34,524 nt of DNA, from NCBI RefSeq assembly GCF_030065885.1, contig NZ_JASJCS010000059.1, positions 1-34,524 on the forward strand, written 5' to 3'. Shown in pieces: positions 22,133-29,954 of this stretch. The position numbers and the translations under genes are program-made. The notes beneath the pieces were generated by a model. That model saw only the letters and a program-made list of their open reading frames with translations. It did not search any database and was not told the DNA's origin. The DNA comes from Ilumatobacter sp. GTDB taxonomy: Bacteria; Actinomycetota; Acidimicrobiia; Acidimicrobiales; Ilumatobacteraceae. Position 1 is the first letter of the stretch, and each line of letters starts with the position of its first letter.

Positions 22133-23521
22133 ATGAGATCACGCCGGCTCAAGCTGCTGGCACCGCTGCTGGCCTTCGCGGTCGTAGCAGCTGCCTGTGG
22201 CGACGATGACGACGACGAAGCGACGTCTGACACAGCAGCGGAGGACGACACCGAGACGACGGACGCACCTGACGAACCAGAGGCCACCGATCCGCCCGCC
22301 GAAGCCGGCGGCGAGATCCTGGTCACCGGTCCCGAGCGTGACGAGTCCGAGGCCGGTGCGCTGCAGCAGGTCCTCGGCGAGTGGGGCGACGCGAACGGCT
22401 TCGAGGTCACGTACATCGGCGACGCCGACTGGGAGGCCAACATCAACACGCAGGTGCAGGGTGGCAACCCGCCCGACCTCTCGGTGTTCCCGCAGCCCGG
22501 CAAGCTCGCCGACTTCGCCCGTGAGGGCTTCGTCGTGCCGCTCAACGATGAAGCGGTCGCTGCATCCAACGCCAACTGGCCCGAATCGTGGAACGCGTTC
22601 GGCATCGTCGACGGCGTGCAGTACGGCGTGCCCGCCAAGGCCGACCTGAAGTCGCTGGTGTGGTACCAGCCGTCCGCCTTCGAGGCCAACGGCTACGAGG
22701 TACCGACGACGTTCGACGAGTTCACGGCCTTGGTCGAGACGATGGCAGCCGCCGGTGGCCCGAAGCCTCTGTGCGTCGGCATCGAGTCCGGTCAGGCAAC
22801 CGGTTGGACCTACACCGACTGGGTCGAGGACATGGTCCTCCGCCAGCACGGTCCCGACGTCTACGACCAGTGGGTCAACCACGACATCCCGTTCAACGAT
22901 CCGCGGATCGTCGAGACGATGCAGACCGTCGTCGACCTCTGGACCGAGGACAACGTGTTCGCCAGCTCCGGCACGATCGCCGCGACGGCGTTCCAGGACA
23001 ACGGCCAGCCGCTCGTCGACGGCGACTGCTTCATGCACCGCCAGGCGTCGTTCTACTCGGCCTTCATCCCCGAGGGCACGGCGTTCGCGGACGGCTCCGA
23101 GGGCGCGGTCGACGTCTTCTACTTCCCCGACATCAACGGTGACAAGCCGGTGCTCGGTGCAGGCGTGCTGGTCGCGGCGTTCAACGAGCGTCCCGAGGTC
23201 CACGAACTCGCTGCGCACATGTCGTCGGCCGAGTTCGCCGAGGCACGTCAGATCGCCCAGGCAGGGCTGAAGGGCGGCGGTACCGCCCTCTCCGGCTACC
23301 TGTCGGCCAACCCGAGCGTCGACCCGTCGGTGTTCCAGCCGCTCGAGCAGTCGTTCCTGGAGATCCTGGCAAGCGCCGAGATCGTCCGCTTCGACGCCTC
23401 CGACCTGATGCCGGCCGATGTCGGCGCCGGTACGTTCTGGACACAGGGCACCTCGCTGGTCAACGGCGACGTCACCGCACAGGAAGCTGCGGACGCGATC
23501 GAAGCGTCCTGGCCGACCTGA
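22133..23521 (+). CDS. Sugar ABC transporter substrate-binding lipoprotein (family 1, alpha-glucoside-like)
   Basis: A 462-residue extracytoplasmic solute-binding protein. The signal peptide ends in VVAAAC with lipobox Cys22, followed by a very acidic linker (about 24-57) and then the binding fold. The carbohydrate-binding family shows in GGNPPDLSVFPQPGKLADFA (about 109-128), GVPAKADLKSLVWY (165-178) and the DGDCFMHRQASF block. The overall layout recalls AglE-type alpha-glucoside binders, but the sugar is not proven. A strong AGGGGAG ribosome site supports ATG 22133. It heads an operon with two permeases under the cre-like operator, and is followed by a strong hairpin that should raise its mRNA above that of the permeases. 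Confidence 0.93.
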   Translation: MRSRRLKLLAPLLAFAVVAAACGDDDDDEATSDTAAEDDTETTDAPDEPEATDPPAEAGGEILVTGPERDESEAGALQQVLGEWGDANGFEVTYIGDADWEANINTQVQGGNPPDLSVFPQPGKLADFAREGFVVPLNDEAVAASNANWPESWNAFGIVDGVQYGVPAKADLKSLVWYQPSAFEANGYEVPTTFDEFTALVETMAAAGGPKPLCVGIESGQATGWTYTDWVEDMVLRQHGPDVYDQWVNHDIPFNDPRIVETMQTVVDLWTEDNVFASSGTIAATAFQDNGQPLVDGDCFMHRQASFYSAFIPEGTAFADGSEGAVDVFYFPDINGDKPVLGAGVLVAAFNERPEVHELAAHMSSAEFAEARQIAQAGLKGGGTALSGYLSANPSVDPSVFQPLEQSFLEILASAEIVRFDASDLMPADVGAGTFWTQGTSLVNGDVTAQEAADAIEASWPT

Positions 23522-23573
23522 TCGGGGTCGTCATCATCAACAACAACCTTCGTCACCGACTCTGGTGACACGT

Positions 23574-23607
23574 TCGGGGCACTGGCACTACGGTGCCAGT
23601 GCCCCGA
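23574..23607 (+). terminator. Perfect 15-bp intercistronic hairpin after the binding-protein gene
   Basis: TCGGGGCACTGGCAC (23574-23588) pairs perfectly with GTGCCAGTGCCCCGA (23593-23607) around the loop TACG. It lies in the 171-bp gap between the binding-protein and permease genes. In sugar operons such a hairpin often stabilises the upstream mRNA or partly terminates transcription, giving more binding protein than permease. The short GGTTTT that follows is compatible with termination. Confidence 0.8.
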
Positions 23608-23692
23608 TGCGGTTTTCGGGCAAACGATCTGACCTCGGGCCCGGGCGACAACCGGGGACGAGGTCGGCAACACAACAGAGGGGGTACACGAC

Positions 23693-25801
23693 GTGGGTGA
23701 CATCGTGAGCAAGGTCGTCAGCACCTTGATCACCGTGGTGATCGCCGTCGGCGGCAGCGCCGTCATCTGGATCGGGGCGAATCTCGTCTTCAACCAGGTG
23801 CGCGAACACTGGGATCGCTTCAATGCGATCGTCTACGGAGCCGCCGGCTTCGTCATCGGTGCGATCATCAGCGGCAACCGGCTGATCGAGGGATCCGGAG
23901 AAGGGGACAACGCGCTCGCGGAGTTCGGGTCCTGGGTCTGGTTCCCGATCGTCGCGGCGGCGGCCACCGCCGTGCTCGGACTGCTCCTCGCCAAGAACGA
24001 CGACCCGACGCGGCGCATCGCGATCGGCGTCGGCGGCTTCGGCGGCCTCGGCCTCGTGGTCGGGCTCCTGCTGCGTGCTGAGAACCGTCCGGAGGTCTCG
24101 ATCGGCGGTCTCGTCATCTGGATCGCCATCTTCGGCGGTCTCGGCGTCGGAGCGTCGCTGCTGCGCGGCAAACCGCCGATCGGCGGGGGCCTCGTCGGTG
24201 GTGCACTCGGTTGGGTGATCGGCGCGTTCGGCCAGCCCGACCTCGGCGACGGCAACGTCGGCTGGGCGATCGTCGCTGCGGTCGTGCCCGCCGCCCTGAT
24301 CGGGTTGCGGCTCGCGATGCACACCAACCCGAACCTGCAGCGTCGCGGCCTGATCGACCAGCGCTCGCGTGGGGTCATCTTCCTCGCCCCGGCTCTGCTG
24401 TTCATCTTCGCCACGCTCGTCGTGCCGGCGATCCGGACGATCTACCTGTCGTTCCTCGACGACAAGGGCGAGGAAGGGGTCGGCTTCGACAACTACGAGG
24501 CGACGTTCACCGATCCCGTCAGCTGGGACACGTCCAACTGGACGAACATGTTCACCAGCTGGCCGTTCCTGATCGGCGTCGGCCTCCTCGCGATCTTCGC
24601 GTACCTCGGTACCCGCGGTCGCCAGCTCACGGGCAAGGTCGTCGAGCTCGGCAGCCCCAGCATGGGACCGCTCGTGCTCGGCGGGCTGTTCGTCGCCTTC
24701 GGTGCCTTCACGGCGCTGCGAGGGACGATCATCAACAACCTCTGGTGGGTGATCGTGGTGACCAGCTTCTCGACCGGCCTCGGCCTGGCGGTCGCAGTGC
24801 TCGCCGACAACGCCAAGTTCGAGCGGGTGGCCAAGTCGATCATCTTCATGCCGATGGCGATCTCGCTGGTCGGTGCCTCGGTGATCTGGCGCTTCATGTA
24901 CGTCGCCCGCGACACCAGCAAGGAGCAGACCGGGGTGATGAACGCCCTCTGGGTCGGCATCGGCCGATTGTCGACCGGGCAGGACGTCCAGGCGACGGCG
25001 CTCAGCGCACTGGTCATCATCGGCGGGCTGGTGGCCGTCGTGCACTACGCCTCGGACCGCGAGTGGCCCAGGGCCGCGATCGCGCTGGTGGCGACGCCGG
25101 TCGCCGTGATCCTGTTGAACGTCGTGTGGAACGGGCTCAGCGACGACGCCGTCCGCGTCGTGGTCGGCCTGCTCATCACGTTGGCCTTCGTCGGCGCGCT
25201 GACGCTGGTCGCACGAGCGTTCGTGAGCCAGAACTACGGCAGGGCGCTCATGCCCGGCGTCGTCGCCGTGCTGCTCGGCTGGTTCCTGATCCGGTACTGG
25301 GCGATCGTCGGTACCGGCGTCGGCGGTCATCGCGTCGACGAGGAGACCGGGGAGGTGATCGGCGGTCAAGCGATCAACTTCGTCCAGGACGGTCCGTACA
25401 ACAACTTCTGGTTGATGGTCGTGCTGATCTGGATCCAGACCGGGTTCTCGATGGTCATCCTCTCGGCCGCGATCAAGGCCGTGCCCGACGAGTTGCTCGA
25501 GGCGGCCCGAGTCGACGGCGCCACGCCGTCGCAGATCTTCTGGCGGGTCACCCTGCCGCAGATCGGCACGACGATCGGCGTCGTGGTCACGACGCTGATC
25601 GTGCTGGTCATGAAGGTCTACGACATCGTGAAGGTGATGACCAACGGCAACTTCGGAAGCCAGGTCCTCGCCAACGACATGTTCCAGCAGGCGTTCCAGT
25701 TCAACAACATCGGTCGCGGCGCCTCGCTCGCCGTACTGATCCTGGTCTCGGTCCTGCCGGTCATGGTCTTCAACATCCGCCGCATGCAGAGGGAGATCTG
25801 A
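23693..25801 (+). CDS. Oversized MalF-type sugar ABC permease
   Basis: A 702-residue permease, against about 300-350 for most of the family. The standard core can be traced: SRGVIFLAPALLFIF at 225-239, VIVVTSFSTGLGLAVAVLAD at 353-372, FMPMAISLVGASVIWRFMY at 385-403, and the EAA loop ELLEAARVDGATPSQIFWRV at 600-619, which docks the ATPase. Three extra hydrophobic blocks are added: an N-terminal region of about 220 residues with about six helices, an insert at about 288-345, and one at about 432-540. GTG 23693 follows CAGAGGGGG, and the hydrophobic frame starts at once, so the long form seems real. It is paired with the downstream permease gene; no ATPase gene is present. Confidence 0.88.
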   Translation: MGDIVSKVVSTLITVVIAVGGSAVIWIGANLVFNQVREHWDRFNAIVYGAAGFVIGAIISGNRLIEGSGEGDNALAEFGSWVWFPIVAAAATAVLGLLLAKNDDPTRRIAIGVGGFGGLGLVVGLLLRAENRPEVSIGGLVIWIAIFGGLGVGASLLRGKPPIGGGLVGGALGWVIGAFGQPDLGDGNVGWAIVAAVVPAALIGLRLAMHTNPNLQRRGLIDQRSRGVIFLAPALLFIFATLVVPAIRTIYLSFLDDKGEEGVGFDNYEATFTDPVSWDTSNWTNMFTSWPFLIGVGLLAIFAYLGTRGRQLTGKVVELGSPSMGPLVLGGLFVAFGAFTALRGTIINNLWWVIVVTSFSTGLGLAVAVLADNAKFERVAKSIIFMPMAISLVGASVIWRFMYVARDTSKEQTGVMNALWVGIGRLSTGQDVQATALSALVIIGGLVAVVHYASDREWPRAAIALVATPVAVILLNVVWNGLSDDAVRVVVGLLITLAFVGALTLVARAFVSQNYGRALMPGVVAVLLGWFLIRYWAIVGTGVGGHRVDEETGEVIGGQAINFVQDGPYNNFWLMVVLIWIQTGFSMVILSAAIKAVPDELLEAARVDGATPSQIFWRVTLPQIGTTIGVVVTTLIVLVMKVYDIVKVMTNGNFGSQVLANDMFQQAFQFNNIGRGASLAVLILVSVLPVMVFNIRRMQREI

Positions 25802-25802
25802 G

Positions 25803-26774
25803 ATGAGCGTTCTGACCTCCGAACGACGCGACGTCGACGCCCTCCCCGACATGGTGGGTGGCAACGGCATCGTCGACCGCATCTACAAGGTGCTCAGGGG
25901 CATCCCGACCGCAGCGCTGTGGCTGATCGTGCTGGTGTGGAGCCTGCCGACCATCGGCCTGTTCGTGAACAGCTGGCGCAACCGCGACGCACAGCGGGCC
26001 ACCGGCTGGTGGGACTTCCGCCCGGACGATCTCACGCTCGACAACTACGACGAGATCTTCACGGCCAGCGCCAGCACCAGCCTCGGTGATTCGCTGCTGA
26101 ACTCGATGGCGATCGCCGTCCCGGCCACGATCATCCCGATCGCGGTCGCGGCGTTCGCCGCGTACGGGTTCGCCTGGATCGACTTCAAGGGCCGGAAGGG
26201 ACTGTTCATCGCAACGGTGTCGCTCCTCGCGATCCCGCTGCAGGTGGCCCTGATCCCGCTGCTCCAGATGTACGTCGGCGGCGCGCACTACACGCTGCCG
26301 ATCCTGGACAAGACGATCACGATCGTCCCCGACTGGGACCTCAACGGCACCGCTGCCTCGGTGTGGCTGACCCACACCGGCTTCGCGATGCCGTTCGCGA
26401 TCTTCCTGCTCCACAACTACATCTCCGGGCTTCCCCGGGACGTGTTCGAGGCGGCCCGCATCGACGGTGCGGACCACTTCACGATCTTCTGGCGACTCGT
26501 GCTGCCGCTGTCGGTGCCGGTGCTCGCCGCGTTCGCGATCTTCCAGTTCCTGTGGACCTGGAACGACTTCCTGATCGCGAACACGATGGTCGGCACGAAC
26601 CCCGACGCGATCCCGACGACGATCCTGATCGCCAACCTGGCCGGTGACTTCGGACGGAACGAGCACGTGCTGCCCGCAGCAGCCTTCGTCCAGGCGTTCG
26701 TGCCGCTGGTGGTGTTCTTCGCCCTCCAGCGCTACTTCGTCCGGGGCATCCTCGCCGGCTCGGTGAAGGGCTGA
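25803..26774 (+). CDS. MalG-type sugar ABC permease
   Basis: A 323-residue permease with about six helices (about 37-57, 104-124, 134-156, 185-205, 233-254 and 285-308) and the EAA loop VFEAARIDGADHFTIFWRLV at 215-234. Length and layout are normal for the family, in contrast to its partner. ATG 25803 lies one base after the stop of the large permease. It should form the heterodimeric channel with that protein. The operon ends here without a nucleotide-binding subunit or glycosidase; a shared MsiK-type ATPase elsewhere, as in other Actinobacteria, would be needed. Confidence 0.93.
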   Translation: MSVLTSERRDVDALPDMVGGNGIVDRIYKVLRGIPTAALWLIVLVWSLPTIGLFVNSWRNRDAQRATGWWDFRPDDLTLDNYDEIFTASASTSLGDSLLNSMAIAVPATIIPIAVAAFAAYGFAWIDFKGRKGLFIATVSLLAIPLQVALIPLLQMYVGGAHYTLPILDKTITIVPDWDLNGTAASVWLTHTGFAMPFAIFLLHNYISGLPRDVFEAARIDGADHFTIFWRLVLPLSVPVLAAFAIFQFLWTWNDFLIANTMVGTNPDAIPTTILIANLAGDFGRNEHVLPAAAFVQAFVPLVVFFALQRYFVRGILAGSVKG

Positions 26775-26785
26775 CTCCTCGGCCT

Positions 26786-26874
26786 CACTCGCTCGGCTTC
26801 GCCTCGCTCCGTTCGGTCCGAATGGGGCGCAGTCGGTGGCGAGCGAGTGGGGACCGGGCGGGCCGAGCCCGCCC
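26786..26874. terminator. Complex inverted repeats after the sugar operon
   Basis: CACTCGCTCG (26786-26795) pairs with CGAGCGAGTG (26840-26849), enclosing a small TTCGG/CCGAA hairpin. GGGCGGGC (26856-26863) pairs with GCCCGCCC (26867-26874) around CGA. The CTCGCT/TTCGCC words recur up to the next start (TCGCTCGCTAGCTTCGC at 26931-26947). This fits a terminator for the operon, built from a short dispersed intergenic repeat type. Confidence 0.6.
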
Positions 26875-26950
26875 TGGAGCGGACACGTTCTCGGCGCGAG
26901 CGCGCCGGTTCGCATCGGGCGCGTTCCTTCTCGCTCGCTAGCTTCGCTGC

Positions 26951-27889
26951 ATGACTGATCTGCCCACTGCGTTCGACAATCGCGTCTCGCGGGATCTGGG
27001 GGTGGCGATTCCGATCGTGCAGGCTCCGATGGGGTGGATCGCTCGCTCGCAGCTGGCGTCGGCGGTGTGCGAGGCGGGGGCGTGCGGGATCATCGAGACG
27101 TCATCGGGCGAGCTCGACGCGGTCAAGGGCGAGATCGCCAAGATGCGCGAGCTCACCGACCGACCGTTCGGTGTCAACATCGCCCAGGCGTTCGTCCGCG
27201 ACCCCGCGATCGCCGAGTTCGTGATCGACCAGGACGTCCAGTTCGTCACCACGTCGGCCGGCTCGCCGACCAAGTACACCTCGGTGCTCAAGGATGCCGG
27301 CCTGACCGTCTACCACGTCGTGCCGACGCTGGCAGCGGCGCTCAAGGCGGTCGACGCCGGCGTCGACGGACTGGTGGTCGAGGGCGGCGAGGGCGGCGGG
27401 TTCAAGAGCCCGACGCCGGTGTCGACGATGGTGCTGCTGCCCCTGGTGCGCGAGCGCGTCGACGTGCCGATCATCGCCGCCGGCGGCATCACCGACGGCG
27501 CCACCATGGCCGCCGCGTTCGCGCTCGGCGCCGAGGGCGTGCAGATGGGTACGCGGATGGTGTCGGCGGCCGAGTCGCCGGTCCACACCAACTGGAAGCA
27601 GGCGATCGTCGACGCCACCGAGACCGACACCCTGTTCCTCAACCAGCGCCACTCACCGGCGCTGCGCGCACTGCGCACCGAGCGCACGACACGCCTGGCC
27701 GACTCCCCCGACAACGTCTTCGGGCAGTTCGGCGACGCGCAGGCGCTCTACTTCGGCGGCGACATGGAGGCGGCGATCCCCCTCGGCGGGCAGGTCGCCG
27801 GCCGCATCGACGCCGTGCGACCGGTCGCCGACATCATCGCGGACACCGTGCGCGAGTTCGCCGAGGTGGTCGAGCGGTTGCGGGGCTGA
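26951..27889 (+). CDS. Nitronate monooxygenase-like FMN protein
   Basis: A 312-residue TIM-barrel flavoprotein of the NMO/2-nitropropane dioxygenase family. It shows VQAPMGW at 23-29, FGVNIAQAF at 73-81, VVEGGEGGGF at 142-151, IIAAGGITDGATMAAAFALG at 174-193 (phosphate-binding) and GVQMGTR at 196-202. In standard NMOs the middle block reads EAGGH with a catalytic His; here that position is Phe151. It binds FMN in all likelihood but may not be a genuine nitronate oxidase. It could be an enoyl-reductase-like or other family member. It is a single gene after the repeat region and is convergent with the ABM-domain gene 19 bp away. Confidence 0.85.
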   Translation: MTDLPTAFDNRVSRDLGVAIPIVQAPMGWIARSQLASAVCEAGACGIIETSSGELDAVKGEIAKMRELTDRPFGVNIAQAFVRDPAIAEFVIDQDVQFVTTSAGSPTKYTSVLKDAGLTVYHVVPTLAAALKAVDAGVDGLVVEGGEGGGFKSPTPVSTMVLLPLVRERVDVPIIAAGGITDGATMAAAFALGAEGVQMGTRMVSAAESPVHTNWKQAIVDATETDTLFLNQRHSPALRALRTERTTRLADSPDNVFGQFGDAQALYFGGDMEAAIPLGGQVAGRIDAVRPVADIIADTVREFAEVVERLRG

Positions 27890-27908
27890 ACAGCCACGGG
27901 CGGGGCCG

Positions 27909-28748
27909 TCAACGACGGAGCCAGCCGGCGAGCAGGCGCGTGAGCCACGGCATGAGCGCCCACGAGAGGATGATCACCCCGAACACGTTGCCGATCAGCA
28001 CGCCGAGCACCCACCAGACGTCGGGCCAGAACTGGCGGCTGAGGAACGTCAAGAAGAGGGCGGTCGGGTACAGCGCCAGCAACACGACCGTCGCCTGCTT
28101 CCACCGCTTCACCTCGACGGCGCCCGGTCCGCCGAACCAGCCCCCGAAGCCGCCGACCACGTTGAGCGTGCGGGCGTCGACGTACTCGTCGATGCCGTCC
28201 AGCATCTCCCGCCGGATGTCCGACTCCAGCCACGCGTCGAGATGGGCGCGAGTGTCGAACGAGAACACGACGACCGTCTCGTCCTGTACACCCCGGACCG
28301 GCTCGAACAGCTCGCTGCGCAAGAAGCCGGGGAACGTGGTCAGGCGATCGACGAGCTGCGTGTGGAAGTCGGCGAGCAGATGGTCGTGCCCGGGCTTCAC
28401 ACGGAACGACGCAACCGCAGTCACCGATTCCTGCTCGCTGGCGAGCGCGAGGACCTGCTCACGTGCCTCACCGTCGACGAGCTCGGCGCCTTCGTCGAGC
28501 AGTCGACGACGCTCGGGCGATTCGAGCCAGCGCTCACGCGACGTCGCGTCCTCGAACTGGTAGACGATCACCCACTCGCCGGGGTGCACGTCGTTCGGCG
28601 GCTGGACATCGGCGCCGAGGTGGCCCGGCGCGGCACGGGCCGCCGCGGCGAGGCGCCGGAGCCATCGCTCGAACTCGCGTTCGCGGCCCGGCACCGACGT
28701 GCGTGCGACGACGACGGTCGGCACCGTGCGGCCGGACATCGCTGACAT
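27909..28748 (-). CDS. Tandem ABM-domain protein with C-terminal membrane anchor
   Basis: A 279-residue protein with two ferredoxin-like ABM (antibiotic biosynthesis monooxygenase) repeats, at about 10-100 (VARTSVPGREREFERWL, then HPGEWVIVYQFEDATSRERW) and 108-200 (ASFRVKPGHDHLLADF, then DETVVVFSFDTRAHLDAW). Two hydrophobic helices follow at about 219-238 and 246-268. ABM domains may oxidise aromatic polyketides without cofactors or act as haem-degrading or stress proteins; no active site is certain, so the substrate is unknown. The start is MSAMSGR at 28748; an ATG three codons later is equally possible. It is divergent from the LOG-like gene across 62 bp. Confidence 0.82.
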   Translation of the reverse strand: MSAMSGRTVPTVVVARTSVPGREREFERWLRRLAAAARAAPGHLGADVQPPNDVHPGEWVIVYQFEDATSRERWLESPERRRLLDEGAELVDGEAREQVLALASEQESVTAVASFRVKPGHDHLLADFHTQLVDRLTTFPGFLRSELFEPVRGVQDETVVVFSFDTRAHLDAWLESDIRREMLDGIDEYVDARTLNVVGGFGGWFGGPGAVEVKRWKQATVVLLALYPTALFLTFLSRQFWPDVWWVLGVLIGNVFGVIILSWALMPWLTRLLAGWLRR

Positions 28749-28810
28749 GCGTCCCGACGCTACTCCCGCCCATCGGCCCTGGGTCCGGCCGGGTCGGTAC
28801 GGTGTGGCCG

Positions 28811-29944
28811 ATGCTCGAGATCGACTCCATCGATGATTGCCGGGCGTGGATCGGCCGGGGCGACGATCGGCCGCCGGCTGCGTTCCAGGCGCTCGATCTC
28901 CGCGACGTCGACGGCTTCGAGTCCGGCCGCTTCGACGGCTGCCTGTTCCTGTCGTGCGTGCTGACGCCCGCCCAGGCGGGCTTCCTCACCACCACGGGCG
29001 CCACCGTCATCCGCGACGACGGCGAGCGGCCCTACACCGCTCACCGTGCCGAGCTCTACACCCCCGCCGAGCTGTTCGCCGGCTTCGACCCCGTCCGGGC
29101 CGACGGGTACGACGCCACCTACGACGCGCTCGTGTACCGCCACTGGGAGACGACCGGCCGGCAGTACCCCGATCGGATCGACGAGAGCCTCGCCCGCCGG
29201 CTCCACGACCACTCGATCAGCGAGGCGCTCCACGAGTTCCTCGCCGATCGGCGACCGGTCGCGATCATGGGCGGCCACGGCCTCGAGCGGGCCGACCCGC
29301 TGTACGCGACCGTCGCTCGCATCGCTCGGCACCTGACGCGCCAGGACCGGCTCATGCTGTCAGGAGGCGGACCCGGCGCGATGGAGGCGACCCACCTCGG
29401 CGCCTGGATGGCCCACTTCGACGACGACGAGCTCGGGCGGGCACTCGGCGTGCTCGCGCCACGGCCACCAGGCGCCCCACCGCATCGCGAGTACGCCGAC
29501 CGCGATTGGCTGCATCGAGCGTTCGAGGTCCGCCGCCGGTGGCCGCTCGGCGATCCGGCACGCTTCGAGTCGGTCGGCATCCCGACCTGGATGTACGGCC
29601 ACGAGCCGCCTGCCGCACTCGCCACCAGGGTCGCCAAGTACTTCGCCAACAGCGTCCGCGAGGAGGGACTGCTGGCCGTCGCGACCCACGGCGTCGTGTT
29701 CGCCCCCGGCAGCGCCGGCACCATCCAGGAGATCTTCCAGGACGCCGCGCAGAACCACTACGCGAGCTTCGGGCCGGCCGCGCCGATGGTGTTGCTCGGC
29801 GTCGACTACTGGACGCGTCACCGCCCCGTGTGGCCGCTGCTCGAGTCGCTCGCCGAGGGCTACGGGTATCACGACCTGATCACCCTGACCGACGACGAGG
29901 ACGAGGTCGTCGAGCGGATCCTCGCCTACGTCCGGAGTGGCTGA
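28811..29944 (+). CDS. LOG-like Rossmann nucleotide-binding protein with N-terminal extension
   Basis: A 377-residue protein. Residues about 148-370 resemble the LOG/lysine-decarboxylase-like Rossmann family: IMGGHG at 152-157, MLSGGGPGAMEATHLGAW at 182-199 and VVFAPGSAGTIQEIFQD at 295-311. The last is a variant of the PGGxGTxxE motif. Canonical LOG proteins (cytokinin-nucleotide phosphoribohydrolases) are about 190 residues. Here there is a further N-terminal region of about 145 residues, with FESGRFDGCLFLSC and a helical part, plus extra residues between the motifs. The nucleotide-monophosphate hydrolase role is inferred from the fold; the substrate is open. ATG 28811 fits the sequence start. 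The gene ends 10 bp before the convergent MFS gene. Confidence 0.82.
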   Translation: MLEIDSIDDCRAWIGRGDDRPPAAFQALDLRDVDGFESGRFDGCLFLSCVLTPAQAGFLTTTGATVIRDDGERPYTAHRAELYTPAELFAGFDPVRADGYDATYDALVYRHWETTGRQYPDRIDESLARRLHDHSISEALHEFLADRRPVAIMGGHGLERADPLYATVARIARHLTRQDRLMLSGGGPGAMEATHLGAWMAHFDDDELGRALGVLAPRPPGAPPHREYADRDWLHRAFEVRRRWPLGDPARFESVGIPTWMYGHEPPAALATRVAKYFANSVREEGLLAVATHGVVFAPGSAGTIQEIFQDAAQNHYASFGPAAPMVLLGVDYWTRHRPVWPLLESLAEGYGYHDLITLTDDEDEVVERILAYVRSG

Positions 29945-29954
29945 CGGCGAGGCG

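Noticed and set aside
23588-25882. 764-codon minus-strand open frame
   Set aside because: It is antisense to the permease gene, and its product is Asp/Arg/His-rich with no fold-like pattern, as expected from high-GC shadow frames.
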